64,000 nucleotides of DNA from Candidatus Gastranaerophilales bacterium (GTDB taxonomy: Bacteria; Cyanobacteriota; Vampirovibrionia; Gastranaerophilales; Gastranaerophilaceae), in contig CANQMP010000004.1 in assembly GCA_947624975.1 (NCBI GenBank), positions 1 through 64,000 of the forward strand. Direction: 5' to 3'. The notes beneath the pieces are model-generated. The model did not search any database and was not told the DNA's origin. It saw only the letters and a program-made list of their open reading frames with translations. Both the position numbers and the translations under genes were made by a program. Below, in pieces: positions 41,333-52,781 of the stretch. Each line of letters starts with the position of its first letter. Position 1 is the stretch's first letter.

Positions 41333-44300
41333 ATGTCTAACACAAAATACGCAGAAAGAGTAACTCCAATGGGTATTCCTCATACTCGTTTGGATGATTT
41401 ACCCGACCTTATTGAAGTGCAGAAAAAATCCTTTGAATGGTTTTTAAAAGAAGGTTTGAAAGAAGAATTGCTTTCTTTCTCTCCGATTAAAGACTATACG
41501 GGACGTTTGGAACTGCATTTCTTACCCAACTATACTTTTGATAATGCAAAGTACACAGTTGAAGAAGCAAGAATTCATGATGCGACTTATGCAAAACAAC
41601 TTCGTGTTATGGTAAGACTTGTAAACCGTGACAGCGGTGAAATTAAAGAACAGGAAGTATATATCGGCGATATTCCGACCATGACCGACAAAGGTACATT
41701 TATCGTAAACGGTGCGGAACGTGTAATCGTTTCACAAATCGTAAGATCCCCCGGTGTATATTTCAAACGCGAAGTATCTCCCGCAGGAAAACGTTTGTAC
41801 AACGCTACAATGATTCCGAACAGAGGTGCTTGGCTTAAAATAGAAACGGATTCTAACGATTTAATCTATGTAAAAATAGATAAGAACAGAAAAATTCTGG
41901 CTACAACTCTGTTGAAAGCTATGGGTATAACCGTTTCCGAGATGGAAACTCTGTTCACTCACTTTGAATTTTTAAAGAAAACTTTAGACAAAGATACAAC
42001 GGAAACTACCGATGATGCTTTAATCGAAGTTTATAAAAAATTAAGACCCGGCGATCCCGCATCCGCTGCGGGCGGACGTTCCATTCTGGAAGCTCGTTTC
42101 TTTGATGAAAAGAAATACGACATCGGTCGTGTCGGACGTTACAAATTGAATAAAAAATTAAACTTAAATATTCCTAAAAACCAAAGAACACTTACTGTTC
42201 AAGATATCGTTGCATCAATCGAATACTTAATTAACCTGACTTACGATGAAGGTACGGTTGATGACATCGACCACTTGGGAAACAGAAGAATTCGTTCGGT
42301 TGGCGAATTGCTGCAAAACCAGTTCAGAGTCGGACTTTCAAGAATTGAAAGAATTGTTAAAGAAAGAATGACTTTGCAGGATTCGGAAACATTGACTCCG
42401 TTGAATTTGTTGAATACCAAACCTTTGGTAGCTTCTCTGAAAGAATTTTTCGGAAGTTCACAGTTATCACAGTTCATGGACCAGATTAACCCACTTGCCG
42501 AACTTACTCACAAAAGACGTATTTCGGCTTTAGGCCCCGGCGGTTTGATGAGAGAACGTGCAGGATTTGCGGTTCGTGACATTCACCCGTCACACTACGG
42601 ACGTATCTGCCCGATAGAAACTCCTGAAGGCCCGAATGCCGGTCTTATCGGTTCTTTGGCTACTCACGCAAAAGTCAATGACTACGGATTTGTTGAAGCT
42701 CCGTTCTTTGTCGTTAAAGACGGAAAAGTTACGGATGAAGTAGTTTATATGACAGCCGACGAGGACGAAGATTTCAGATGTGCTCCGGCTGACGTACAGT
42801 TGAACCCTGATAAAACATTTAAAGACGAATACGTTCCCGTTCGTTATCGTTCGGAATTTACGATGGATCAGTCAAAAAGAGTTGACTTTGTGGGTGTTTC
42901 ACCTATCCAAATCATCTCCGTTGCGACATCTTTAATTCCGTTCATTGAACACGACGACGCAAACCGTGCCTTGATGGGTTCTAACATGCAGCGTCAGTCA
43001 GTTCCTCTTTTGATTACTCAAAGACCGGTTGTCGGTACGGGTATGGAAAAAAGAGCCGCTAAAGATTCCGGCATGGTTCTCGTATCCGACTGCGACGGTG
43101 TTGTCGAAAGAGTCGTCGGCGAAGAAATTATTATCAGAGATAAAAATAATAATCCGCATATATATAACCTTATGAAATACGTAAGAAGCAACCAGGACAC
43201 TTGTATTAACCAAAAACCGCTTGTTCATGAGGGCGACAAGGTTAAAGAAGGCGATATAATTGCCGACGGTGCTTCCACAAACTGCGGAGAACTTTCACTC
43301 GGTAAAAACGTAATCGTTGCGTATATGCCGTGGGAAGGCTATAACTACGAAGATGCTATCTTACTATCCGAAAGATGCGTTCACGATGACATCTTCACAT
43401 CAGTTCACATTGAAAAATTAGAAATAGACGCACGTCAAACAAAACTCGGTCCCGAAGAAATTACCCGTGAAATTCCGAATGTATCGGAAGATGCTTTAAG
43501 ACATTTGGATGAACGCGGTATTGTTCGTATCGGTGCAAGAGTTTACGCAGACGATATTTTGGTCGGTAAAGTTACACCCAAAGGTGAATCCGAACATCCG
43601 CCGGAAGAAAAACTGCTTCGTGCAATCTTTGCCGAAAAAGCAAGAGATGTTAAAGATAACTCTTTGAGAGTTCCTCACGGAGAAGGCGGACGTGTACTCG
43701 ACGTTAAAGTATTTGACAGAGAAAAAGGCGATGAATTGCCGCCGGGTGCTAACACGGTTATAAGAGTTTATATAGCTCAAAAACGTAAAGTATCCGTGGG
43801 TGATAAATTATCAGGACGCCACGGTAACAAAGGTATCGTTTCAAGAATTTTACCGAAAGAAGATATGCCTTTCTTGCCTGACGGAACTCCTGTTGATATC
43901 GTATTAAATCCGCTCGGCGTACCTTCCCGTATGAACGTAGGTCAGACTTACGAGTTATTGTTAGGTTTGGCTGCGTATCTGACCGGAAATTACTACGAAA
44001 CTCCGTCATTTGACGAAAGATACGGCGATAATCAGTCTGAAATCGCTACAAAAGCAGAATTACTGAAAGGTATAAAAGCTTCTGGATGCGATTGGGTTAA
44101 CGAGGACGGTAAAGTCAGACTTATCGACGGAAGAACGGGCGAACCGTTTGATGAACCTGTTGCTGTCGGACTTTCATATATCCTTAAACTCGTTCACCTT
44201 GTTGATGATAAAATTCACGCACGTTCTACAGGCCCATATTCACTCGTTACACAACAGCCTTTGGGCGGTAAAGCTCAGTTCGGCGGACAAAGATTCGGTG

Positions 44301-44653
44301 AAATGGAAGTTTGGGCTTTGGAAGCTTACGGTGCAGCTTATACTCTGCAAGAAATGTTAACCATTAAATCAGATGACGTTAACGGACGTAACAGAGCGTA
44401 TGAAGCTATCGTTAAAGGTGACAACATTCCAAGACCGGGTATTCCCGAATCATTCAAGGTACTTGTAAGAGAACTTCAAAGTATCGGTTTGGATATTACG
44501 GTAGCGAAAAAAGACGGTGTAGAAGTCGATTTGATGACTGATATGGATGATTTGAGAAAATCAGCTCCAAGAAGAACATTGTCAGATATTGATTCCGAAT
44601 TGTTGAATATCAACTTCTTTGAAGCACCTACAACGTCATTTGGAGATATATAA
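41333..44653 (+). CDS. rpoB: DNA-directed RNA polymerase subunit beta
   Basis: [74 protein letters not shown]. Confidence 0.99.
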   Translation: MSNTKYAERVTPMGIPHTRLDDLPDLIEVQKKSFEWFLKEGLKEELLSFSPIKDYTGRLELHFLPNYTFDNAKYTVEEARIHDATYAKQLRVMVRLVNRDSGEIKEQEVYIGDIPTMTDKGTFIVNGAERVIVSQIVRSPGVYFKREVSPAGKRLYNATMIPNRGAWLKIETDSNDLIYVKIDKNRKILATTLLKAMGITVSEMETLFTHFEFLKKTLDKDTTETTDDALIEVYKKLRPGDPASAAGGRSILEARFFDEKKYDIGRVGRYKLNKKLNLNIPKNQRTLTVQDIVASIEYLINLTYDEGTVDDIDHLGNRRIRSVGELLQNQFRVGLSRIERIVKERMTLQDSETLTPLNLLNTKPLVASLKEFFGSSQLSQFMDQINPLAELTHKRRISALGPGGLMRERAGFAVRDIHPSHYGRICPIETPEGPNAGLIGSLATHAKVNDYGFVEAPFFVVKDGKVTDEVVYMTADEDEDFRCAPADVQLNPDKTFKDEYVPVRYRSEFTMDQSKRVDFVGVSPIQIISVATSLIPFIEHDDANRALMGSNMQRQSVPLLITQRPVVGTGMEKRAAKDSGMVLVSDCDGVVERVVGEEIIIRDKNNNPHIYNLMKYVRSNQDTCINQKPLVHEGDKVKEGDIIADGASTNCGELSLGKNVIVAYMPWEGYNYEDAILLSERCVHDDIFTSVHIEKLEIDARQTKLGPEEITREIPNVSEDALRHLDERGIVRIGARVYADDILVGKVTPKGESEHPPEEKLLRAIFAEKARDVKDNSLRVPHGEGGRVLDVKVFDREKGDELPPGANTVIRVYIAQKRKVSVGDKLSGRHGNKGIVSRILPKEDMPFLPDGTPVDIVLNPLGVPSRMNVGQTYELLLGLAAYLTGNYYETPSFDERYGDNQSEIATKAELLKGIKASGCDWVNEDGKVRLIDGRTGEPFDEPVAVGLSYILKLVHLVDDKIHARSTGPYSLVTQQPLGGKAQFGGQRFGEMEVWALEAYGAAYTLQEMLTIKSDDVNGRNRAYEAIVKGDNIPRPGIPESFKVLVRELQSIGLDITVAKKDGVEVDLMTDMDDLRKSAPRRTLSDIDSELLNINFFEAPTTSFGDI

Positions 44654-44705
44654 AAAGGCTCAAGGGGATTTTTCCCCTGCCTTTAAAATAAAGGAGAAAA
44701 ATTAA

Positions 44706-46415
44706 ATGTCAACAAGCATAGATTATTTTGACTATATAAGAATAAGTATCGCTTCACCGGAAAGAATACTGAAATGGTCTTACGGCGAAGTTACTAAACC
44801 TGAAACTATCAACTACCGTACATTAAAACCCGAACGTGACGGCTTGTTCTGCGAAAGGATTTTCGGACCGTCAAAAGACTGGGAATGTTTCTGCGGTAAA
44901 TACAAAAGAGTAAGACACAAAGGTATTATCTGCGAACGCTGCGGCGTTGAAGTTACGGACAGTAAAGTAAGACGCCAGAGAATGGGACATATTAAACTGG
45001 CTGCTCCGGTTTCCCATATTTGGTTCTTGAAAGGTATTCCTTCATATTTGGGCTTGCTTTTGGATATGACCTTAAAAGATTTGGAACAGGTAATTTATTT
45101 TAACAATTACGTTGTTTTAAATCCGGGCGAAAGTGAATTCAGAAAATTACAACTGCTGACCGAAGAAGAATATGAAGATTACATGACCGAACACGAAGAT
45201 TCCGAACTCAAAGTAGGAATCGGTGCAGAAGCCATCAAAGAACTTTTATCGGAAGTAAACACAAAAGAACTTGCGGAAGAAATTAGAAATGAACTTGCAG
45301 GTTCGGTTAACTCCGTACAAAAGAAAAGTAAATTGATTAAACGTCTGAGATTGTTAGACAGTTTGATTTCATCGGAAACCGATCCTACATGGATGATTAT
45401 GGATGTACTTCCCGTTACACCTCCGGATTTAAGACCGATGGTACAGTTAGACGGCGGACGTTTCGCAACATCTGACTTAAACGATTTGTACAGACGTGTA
45501 ATCAACAGAAACAACCGTTTACAAAGACTTTTGGAAATGGGTGCACCCGAAATTATCGTAAGAAACGAAAAACGTATGCTTCAAGAAGCTGTTGATGCTC
45601 TAATTGATAACGGCAGACGCGGAAGAACCGTTGTCGGCCCGAACAACAGAGCATTAAAATCTTTATCTAACATAATTGAAGGTAAGCAAGGTCGTTTCCG
45701 TCAAAACTTGCTCGGTAAACGTGTTGACTACTCAGGCCGTTCGGTTATCGTTGTCGGCCCGCAGCTTAAACTTAACCAGTGCGGTCTGCCAAAAGAAATG
45801 GCTATTGAATTGTTTAAACCGTTTGTTGTTAATAAATTGATAGAAAGAGGATACGTTCAAAACATTAAATCAGCTAAAAAGAAAATCGAACGTTCCGAAG
45901 CTATCGTTTGGGATATATTGGAAGAAGTAATTGAAGGACATCCGGTATTATTAAACCGTGCCCCGACACTTCACAGATTAGGTATTCAGGCGTTTGAACC
46001 GAAACTTGTTGAAGGTCGTGCAATTCAGCTTCACCCGTTAGTATGTACGGCATTTAACGCCGACTTCGACGGGGACCAGATGGCTGTTCACGTACCTTTG
46101 TCAATAGAAGCTCAAACCGAAGCAAGAATGTTGATGTTAGCTACAAATAACATCCTTGCACCTGCAACGGGTAAACCTATCATCACTCCCACACAGGATA
46201 TGGTTTTGGGTATGTATTACCTGACAATACTTAAAAATCCCGAAATGGAGCCGAAAGGTTATTTCTACAACTTCCAGGATGCAATTTCCGCTTTGGAAGT
46301 AGGTGTTATCGACCTTCACGATAAAATCGTCGTAAGGGATGAACACGGTGAAAGACTCGAAACAACCGCAGGCAGAATTATATTTAACGAAGCTGTCAGA
46401 AATGCTTTAGTATAA
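44706..46415 (+). CDS. rpoC1: DNA-directed RNA polymerase subunit gamma (N-terminal part of beta')
   Basis: [12 protein letters not shown] catalytic motif; zinc-binding CFCGKYKR...CERCGVEV; ends at ~569 aa. Confidence 0.96.
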   Translation: MSTSIDYFDYIRISIASPERILKWSYGEVTKPETINYRTLKPERDGLFCERIFGPSKDWECFCGKYKRVRHKGIICERCGVEVTDSKVRRQRMGHIKLAAPVSHIWFLKGIPSYLGLLLDMTLKDLEQVIYFNNYVVLNPGESEFRKLQLLTEEEYEDYMTEHEDSELKVGIGAEAIKELLSEVNTKELAEEIRNELAGSVNSVQKKSKLIKRLRLLDSLISSETDPTWMIMDVLPVTPPDLRPMVQLDGGRFATSDLNDLYRRVINRNNRLQRLLEMGAPEIIVRNEKRMLQEAVDALIDNGRRGRTVVGPNNRALKSLSNIIEGKQGRFRQNLLGKRVDYSGRSVIVVGPQLKLNQCGLPKEMAIELFKPFVVNKLIERGYVQNIKSAKKKIERSEAIVWDILEEVIEGHPVLLNRAPTLHRLGIQAFEPKLVEGRAIQLHPLVCTAFNADFDGDQMAVHVPLSIEAQTEARMLMLATNNILAPATGKPIITPTQDMVLGMYYLTILKNPEMEPKGYFYNFQDAISALEVGVIDLHDKIVVRDEHGERLETTAGRIIFNEAVRNALV

Positions 46416-46439
46416 CAATAAAATTATAAGGAATAAATA

Positions 46440-49400
46440 ATGGAAACAACTTACAATCACGGTAAAAAGACTCTTGATTTCATTAACAAGCAAATGGATA
46501 AAAAAGGATTAAACAATTTGCTTTCACAGATGTATCTTGAGTTTGGCGGTGCAAAGACCGCAGAATTGGCTAACAGCCTTAAAAACCTTGGCTATAAGTA
46601 TGCTACAAAATCCGGAACAACAATCTCTATTGCGGATTTACAAGTTCCTGAGGTTAAAAAAGAGCTGCTTAAAGATGCCGAAAAAGAAATCGAAAAATCA
46701 ACAAACAGATATTTGAAAGGTGAAATCACCGAGGTCGAAAGATATACAAAGGTCATTGACACATGGTCAGAAACGACTGCAAAATTAACAGCATCGGTTG
46801 TTGAAAATTTTGACAGATTAAATCCTGTGTATATGATGGCATTTTCAGGTGCAAGAGGTAACTTATCTCAGGTATCACAGTTAGTCGGTATGAGAGGTTT
46901 GATGGCAGACGCACAAGGTCAAATCATTGACTTGCCGATTAAATCAAACTTTAAAGAAGGCTTATCCGTTACCGAATACATCATTTCTTCATACGGTGCA
47001 AGAAAAGGGCTTGTAGATACGGCGTTGAAAACAGCCGACTCGGGTTATTTGACAAGACGTTTGGTTGACGTTGCACAGGATGTTATTATTCGTGCGGATG
47101 ATTGCCATACGACAAAATCAATTAACATGAAGTCCATAACTGACGGTGACAATGTCATTGTACCTTTAATTGACAGACTTTTAGGCAGAACTATTGCTGA
47201 AGATATCAAAGATACGGACGGAACAGTTCTTGTAAAAGCAGGAACAACAATGAACAGAGATGATGTCAAGAAAGTCGCTCACTTGAATTTACAGGAATTG
47301 AAAGTTCGTTCCGGCTTGACTTGCGGACTTGAATACGGTATTTGCCAGAAGTGCTACGGCTGGGCAATGACAACACAAAAGCTTGTAGATATCGGCGAAG
47401 CTATCGGTATTATTGCAGCGCAGTCTATCGGTGAACCCGGTACACAGCTTACAATGAGAACATTCCACACGGGCGGTGCCGTCGGCGTTAAAGATACGAT
47501 AAGAGAAGTTATTGCAAATATCTCGGGTGAAGTCGTTTCAACGGTTAAGACCAGAGAATTGAGAACTCGCCACGGTGATGTCGTAAATATTTCTAACTAC
47601 GAAACCGATATTGAAATTAAAGGTTCTAAAAAGACCGAAAAATATCATATCCCCGCAGGTTCAACCATATTCTTTACAAACGGCATGAAAGTGGATAAAG
47701 GATTTAAACTTGCTCAATATGAACCCGCATCACAGGGTTCAGGCTCACGTTTAACCGAAAAAGCCACCAAAGATATCACATCCGACTTGTCAGGTGAAGT
47801 CATGTACGAAGATTTTGTTGCCGATGAAAAGAAAGACAGACAGGGAAATGTTTCCAGAACAACAAATAAACAAGGTATTATTTGGGTTCTCGGCGGCGAT
47901 GTTTATAACCTCCCCGGCGGTTCTAAAGTTCTTGTAAAAGACGGTCAGAAAATCAATGAAGGCGAAAAACTTGCAGAAACTTTAACCATATCGGAACACG
48001 GCGGAGAAGTTCGTTTCGGTGAAGATTTGGCTATTGAAGATGTAAAATTTGAAGGCAAAAACATCAAAAAAATCGTTCAAGGTAAAGAATTGACGATAGT
48101 AATAGCTTCGTTAATGCCTGAAAATGCGTCTTTTGAACAAACCAAGAAAGAACAAATCTGGACAGTCGATAAAACAGGCGAAAAATATATCGTAAAAGCT
48201 CCCGTTGACACGACGGTTGAAAACGGCATGATTATCGCCGAATTGTTGGATGATGACTGTGCAGTTACTTCATCGGGCGAAATCAGATATATTGATGTCG
48301 AAGTTGATGATAATCAAATCATTACAAAACCCGGTTCTGTCGTATTTATTCCTGAAGAAGTTCACCAAATTAACAAAGATGTATCTTTGAAAATGGTTGA
48401 AAACGGAACTCAGGTTACGGCAGGCACGGAGGTTGTAAAAGACGTATACTGCCACATCGACGGTATCGTTGAATTCAAAGAATACAACGATGTAATTCAC
48501 GAAATTACAATTCGTCCCGGAGAAATTCACACACTCCCGAGCGTATCGGAATTGAAAGTAGACGAAGGCGAAGTCGTTAAGAAAGGTACCGTAATTGCTG
48601 ACGGTATTAAAGCAAAACAAACTTCCATCGTTACGATTATGGATTCATCTCTTGATGATTTGGATATTGACGATTTGGATGAAGAACTTGATTCATCATT
48701 GTCACTTGATGAAGATACTATTTCAAATCAGCCTATACAAATCCTTATCAGACCCGTTCAGGTATTGAAAGTTCAACAAAAGAATGTTTCGATTAAATTC
48801 AACGCATCTGATGATTTAATTGACATCGTTCCGGTTACTCAACTTCAATACAAAGACGGTGCAAGGGTTAGAAATCTTGACGGTTCGACAATTACGAGAA
48901 CAAGTCTTGTACTTCAAATGCAGGGCTATCTTTCTCACCTCAAAGGTATGGTTGAACTTGATGACAAGGGAAGTTTAAGAATTGTCGTTCTTGAAAACCT
49001 TATCGTTCGTCGTGAATTTGAAGGCAACTCAAAACTGATGTCATCGCTTCAAACCGAACTTCTTGTAAAAGACGGTCAGACTATTGAACCTAAAACACCC
49101 GTTGCAAAAACACAAGTTTTGGCTATCAATAACGGAACTGCAGCGATTAAAGAAGAAAAAGAGGATGCAAGAAGACTGTTATTGACAAGTGAAACCTATG
49201 AAACGGTTGTTTCCGTAAAAGGTAAAGCAAACGTTAAAAAAGGTGACTTTGTGAGATTAGATTCAATTATAGCTGACAGCGGCGAGAAATCAACTGTTTC
49301 AGGTATGGTAACATCTGTTACGAAAGGCAAAATTACAATCCGCAATGGACGTCCTTACTTAATCAGTCCGGGAACAATGCTTCAGGTTGAAGAAGGTGCA

Positions 49401-50306
49401 CTTGTTCTCCGCGGTGATATTATTGCAACACTTGTATTTGAAAGACAAAAAACAGGCGACATCGTTCAAGGTTTGCCTCGTGTTGAAGAACTTCTTGAAG
49501 GCAGAAAGCCGAAAGATTGTGCGATATTAGCAGAAGAAGACGGTGTTGCGGAAATTGAAACCGATGATGATCTGCCAAGACTTTATCTGGTAACGGAAAA
49601 CGGCAGAACTGAAATTAAATACGCAATAGATGCAAACATCGTTGTACAAAATAAACAGCAGATTAAGAAAGGGCAGCCTTTGACAAGCGGGCCTTTAAAT
49701 CCGCACGATGTCATCAGACTTTGCGGAGCTGAAGCTGCTCAACAGTACCTTGTAGATGAAGTACAACGTGTATATCGTTCACAGGGCGTTGAAATCGCCG
49801 ATAAGCACGTTGAAATTATCGTCAGACAGATGACTAAGAAAGTAAAAATCGTTGATGCGGGCGATACGAAGCTTCTGCCAGGTGAACTTGTTGAAATGCA
49901 GACATTTGAAAAGGAAAATCATGAAGTTGAAGAAAAAGGCGGTCAACCTGCAACTTGTGAATACATGTTATTAGGTATTACAAAAGCATCGTTGAACACG
50001 GAAAGCTTCATTTCTGCAGCTTCATTCCAAGAAACAACGAGAATACTTACGGAAGCCGCAGTTGACGGAAAGAAAGACTTATTGAGAGGTTTGAAAGAAA
50101 ACGTTATCATCGGTCGTTTAATTCCGGCAGGAACAGGTTTCCACCACCTTACAAATGCTAACGAAGAAAAAGAACGTGAAGAAAGAAAACGTGCTGTAGC
50201 CCAAAGAAATCAGGCGCGTAAACCTTCCGCAATTCTTGAAGAAATCGAAGGCATGTTTGGTGCTCCTGATTTCAGAATAGGAAATACACAGGAGAGTGAC
50301 GAATAG
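46440..50306 (+). CDS. rpoC2: DNA-directed RNA polymerase subunit beta' (C-terminal part)
   Basis: CQKCYGWAM, GEAIGIIAAQSIGEPGTQLTMRTFHTGG; long internal insertion; own RBS AAGGA and ATG. Confidence 0.96.
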   Translation: METTYNHGKKTLDFINKQMDKKGLNNLLSQMYLEFGGAKTAELANSLKNLGYKYATKSGTTISIADLQVPEVKKELLKDAEKEIEKSTNRYLKGEITEVERYTKVIDTWSETTAKLTASVVENFDRLNPVYMMAFSGARGNLSQVSQLVGMRGLMADAQGQIIDLPIKSNFKEGLSVTEYIISSYGARKGLVDTALKTADSGYLTRRLVDVAQDVIIRADDCHTTKSINMKSITDGDNVIVPLIDRLLGRTIAEDIKDTDGTVLVKAGTTMNRDDVKKVAHLNLQELKVRSGLTCGLEYGICQKCYGWAMTTQKLVDIGEAIGIIAAQSIGEPGTQLTMRTFHTGGAVGVKDTIREVIANISGEVVSTVKTRELRTRHGDVVNISNYETDIEIKGSKKTEKYHIPAGSTIFFTNGMKVDKGFKLAQYEPASQGSGSRLTEKATKDITSDLSGEVMYEDFVADEKKDRQGNVSRTTNKQGIIWVLGGDVYNLPGGSKVLVKDGQKINEGEKLAETLTISEHGGEVRFGEDLAIEDVKFEGKNIKKIVQGKELTIVIASLMPENASFEQTKKEQIWTVDKTGEKYIVKAPVDTTVENGMIIAELLDDDCAVTSSGEIRYIDVEVDDNQIITKPGSVVFIPEEVHQINKDVSLKMVENGTQVTAGTEVVKDVYCHIDGIVEFKEYNDVIHEITIRPGEIHTLPSVSELKVDEGEVVKKGTVIADGIKAKQTSIVTIMDSSLDDLDIDDLDEELDSSLSLDEDTISNQPIQILIRPVQVLKVQQKNVSIKFNASDDLIDIVPVTQLQYKDGARVRNLDGSTITRTSLVLQMQGYLSHLKGMVELDDKGSLRIVVLENLIVRREFEGNSKLMSSLQTELLVKDGQTIEPKTPVAKTQVLAINNGTAAIKEEKEDARRLLLTSETYETVVSVKGKANVKKGDFVRLDSIIADSGEKSTVSGMVTSVTKGKITIRNGRPYLISPGTMLQVEEGALVLRGDIIATLVFERQKTGDIVQGLPRVEELLEGRKPKDCAILAEEDGVAEIETDDDLPRLYLVTENGRTEIKYAIDANIVVQNKQQIKKGQPLTSGPLNPHDVIRLCGAEAAQQYLVDEVQRVYRSQGVEIADKHVEIIVRQMTKKVKIVDAGDTKLLPGELVEMQTFEKENHEVEEKGGQPATCEYMLLGITKASLNTESFISAASFQETTRILTEAAVDGKKDLLRGLKENVIIGRLIPAGTGFHHLTNANEEKEREERKRAVAQRNQARKPSAILEEIEGMFGAPDFRIGNTQESDE

Positions 50307-50312
50307 TATAGT

Positions 50313-50343
50313 AAAAAGGCACTTCTTACGGAGTGCCTTTTTT
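50313..50343 (+). terminator. Rho-independent terminator of the rpo operon
   Basis: AAAAAGGCACT-TCTTACGG-AGTGCCTTTTTT. Confidence 0.85.
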
Positions 50344-50403
50344 ATTATTAACTAACATTCGTATTGACTTTTTAGCATTTCTTTTTTATTATAAAGAAAC
50401 GGT

Positions 50404-50474
50404 GGCGACATGGCCAAGTGGTAAGGCAGAAGCCTGCAAAGCTTTTATCCCCCGGTTCGAATCCGGGTGTCGCC
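50404..50474 (+). tRNA. tRNA-Cys (anticodon GCA)
   Basis: Cloverleaf GGCGACA...CTGCAAA anticodon loop...GGTTCGAATCC...TGTCGCC. Confidence 0.93.
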
Positions 50475-50681
50475 TTTTTTTATTGCTTAAATAAGACTTT
50501 TTTATCCTAATCAAATTTGTGTTTACTGTCGTTAATTGAGTAATTAAATATTTCTATATTTATTAAACATGCTCAACTTTATCTTTTAACTCTATAACTT
50601 GTATATAAATCCCCGACTTTTTATATTGCATAAAAAATATATCCAAGCTATACTAATGAAAGATAAGAGCAGTTTAGTTTT

Positions 50682-52007
50682 ATGAAAATATTTGCTTTAA
50701 AAAAAAGTAATAATTCCTTTTATACACAATATCAAATAACTATTTTTGATATCGTTATTGCTTATAAACAATTTTCAAAAAATTATAACACCTATTTTAA
50801 ACAGTTAAAAAAATATAAGGAAAAGAAAAAAGACAATATTACCAGAAGATTATTCTTAACATCCGGAAATTTAAGTTTAATTAATGCTCTTGCGATTATC
50901 AATCAAAAGGGTTTAAATAAAAATAGCGAAAACAGCATTTTAATTTGGTCGCATATATCAAATCAGGAATTTGAAGAAGTTTCTACCCAAATCAGCCATT
51001 TAACAAAAATAAAAAAACTTTTTAAATTTTGTAATTGTACACTTGATGATTTATTTAAGTATTTCATAAATAATCATTTAGCTGAATATGATGAGATATA
51101 TCTTATAAATTGCAGGTATATGTTTTTAATAAAAGATTTTCTTTTTCCGAACATAAAGTACTATATTTTTGATGAAGGAGTTTGTGTACTCTTTAAACAC
51201 AAAGGCATTGACTATTCTGATGTCAAAAAATGTTTTTTTATAAAATATTTAGATAAAATAGATTTTTTAGGAGCTGATAATGAATTAAATGAAAAAATTG
51301 AATTTTTAGATAAAAGAGAATTCTTAAAAGTTTCTCAAAGTGCAGCAGAACTTTATCCTATTGGTTTGAATTTAAATCCTGAGGACAAAAACATAATTTT
51401 ATGCGGAACTGGCGAAGGATGTGGCTTTTGGAGTTTTGATGAAATATTTAATTATCAAAATAAAATAATAGATGATTTAAATTTACATGGCTATAATGTA
51501 TTATTTAAACCTCATCCCAGAGATAAATTTAAGTATCAGGAAAAAGAAAATTTCAGAATTATAAATACAAAGCTACCTCTTGAGTGCTACGATTTAAAAG
51601 ATAAATGTCTTGCGGTTGTTTCATTATTTTCTTCTGTTTCTGCTCAAATGTATAGTTTTCATAATATTCCCGGATTTTGTGCACATGGTTTTATAAATGA
51701 TGTTAAAGATATAGGGATAAAAATTGTAAAATATTATTCACCATCTTATGAAATGCTTCTTTCAATTGATGTTAAAACAAAAACATTTAATGAAGTTCAG
51801 AATGAAATTTTGTCTTTATATACAAACTTTTTAAATAAAAAAACATTAATGTCCCAAAATAGTGCCTTAGCCAATAACTACGCGCAATTGCCCCCCCCCC
51901 CCCCATGCATCTCTGAATCTGAAATACGGGATATTATACATATCAATGAACAAAAAAATAAAAAAACATTAGTTTTAGGAAGACTAAATCTTTTTTTGGC
52001 GGACTAA
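50682..52007 (+). CDS. Putative sialyltransferase-like GT-B glycosyltransferase (GT52/polysialyltransferase-like)
   Basis: Motifs reminiscent of bacterial sialyltransferases: YYIFDEGVC (D/E-D/E-G), VLFKPHPRDKF (HP), SLFSSVSAQMYS (SS); C14 tract near 3' end encodes PPPPP. Confidence 0.65.
   Translation: MKIFALKKSNNSFYTQYQITIFDIVIAYKQFSKNYNTYFKQLKKYKEKKKDNITRRLFLTSGNLSLINALAIINQKGLNKNSENSILIWSHISNQEFEEVSTQISHLTKIKKLFKFCNCTLDDLFKYFINNHLAEYDEIYLINCRYMFLIKDFLFPNIKYYIFDEGVCVLFKHKGIDYSDVKKCFFIKYLDKIDFLGADNELNEKIEFLDKREFLKVSQSAAELYPIGLNLNPEDKNIILCGTGEGCGFWSFDEIFNYQNKIIDDLNLHGYNVLFKPHPRDKFKYQEKENFRIINTKLPLECYDLKDKCLAVVSLFSSVSAQMYSFHNIPGFCAHGFINDVKDIGIKIVKYYSPSYEMLLSIDVKTKTFNEVQNEILSLYTNFLNKKTLMSQNSALANNYAQLPPPPPCISESEIRDIIHINEQKNKKTLVLGRLNLFLAD
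51891..51904 (+). repeat. Poly-C tract T1 (C14) in sialyltransferase-like gene
   Basis: caattg-C14-atgcat read directly. Confidence 0.95.
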
Positions 52008-52020
52008 AGTCCACCCTACA
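51995..52020. repeat. Palindromic repeat R1
   Basis: GGCGGACT-AA-AGTCCACCCTACA; contains the stop codon of the upstream CDS. Confidence 0.75.
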
Positions 52021-52022
52021 AA

Positions 52023-52781
52023 CTAATTTCTTAAATAATCGTGCCCGCCGTATTTCTTACTTGCTTTATCCCTTAATAAAATCCTGATATCATCTTTATA
52101 ACAGGGTATGTCCCAGCCTTCGGGGTAGCCGTATTTACAAGGTAAAATCCTATATTTTCGATTTATAATATATTTGTTTATTTGACTTTCGTCATGCCAA
52201 AGCGCTATTACATTATTCTCTAAATCATCATGGATATTTTTGCTCAATTCTTCGCATAACTTTAAATATTCTTCACTCAAACCCCCGTTAAATCCTCCCA
52301 TCACATAGCTAATACCCCCCCCCATGGGAATATATGCTTTTGACTTAGGATTTCTGTCATAAGTAAATTCTAAATTTGTTTTATCATAAAACCCCGGGTG
52401 TTGAGTTACCATAATTCCGCCATGGGCGTATTTATCAGGCAAAATATCTTCTTTAATTTCTTTTTCAAAAAGAATATTTGCATTACAAAAGAATAAATAA
52501 TCATACATTTTAAGCTCATCCTTTTGAGATAAAAACATATCAAAACGCATTAGGGTATCATAAGGCCAACCGAGTTTTTTTTGATAAATTTTTTTAACTT
52601 CTTTTTTGTTGTCGTAGTCAATGTGGTCACTATCTGTAAAAACAAAATAAGATTTTTTATGCTTTTTTAGAAAATATTTTTCACAAGATTCATAAAAATC
52701 TTTCCAAAAAACAGTATATTTTCCTGTACAAATGTAAAGAATTGCTATATTTAATTTTTTTGCCATTTTATTTTTCTCCAT
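52023..52781 (-). CDS. GT6 family glycosyltransferase (histo-blood-group ABO / alpha-1,3-Gal(NAc) transferase-like); likely start at MAKKLN (~52766)
   Basis: ILYICTGKYTVFWKDFYESCEKYFL, LGWPYDTLMRFDMF, FFCNANILF (bacterial NXN in place of DXD), AYIP...MGGFNGG, WHDESQINKYI, YGGHDYLR. Confidence 0.9.
   Translation of the reverse strand: MEKNKMAKKLNIAILYICTGKYTVFWKDFYESCEKYFLKKHKKSYFVFTDSDHIDYDNKKEVKKIYQKKLGWPYDTLMRFDMFLSQKDELKMYDYLFFCNANILFEKEIKEDILPDKYAHGGIMVTQHPGFYDKTNLEFTYDRNPKSKAYIPMGGGISYVMGGFNGGLSEEYLKLCEELSKNIHDDLENNVIALWHDESQINKYIINRKYRILPCKYGYPEGWDIPCYKDDIRILLRDKASKKYGGHDYLRN
52315..52323 (-). repeat. Poly-G (coding strand) tract T2 (G9) inside GT6 gene
   Basis: + strand aata-C9-atggga; coding ATG GGG GGG GGT ATT. 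Confidence 0.95.

Noticed and set aside
44650-46445. rpoC split as a sequencing frameshift or pseudogene
   Set aside because: Break falls at the expected gamma/beta' boundary, second ORF has its own RBS and ATG, and both halves are otherwise intact; matches the natural cyanobacterial split.
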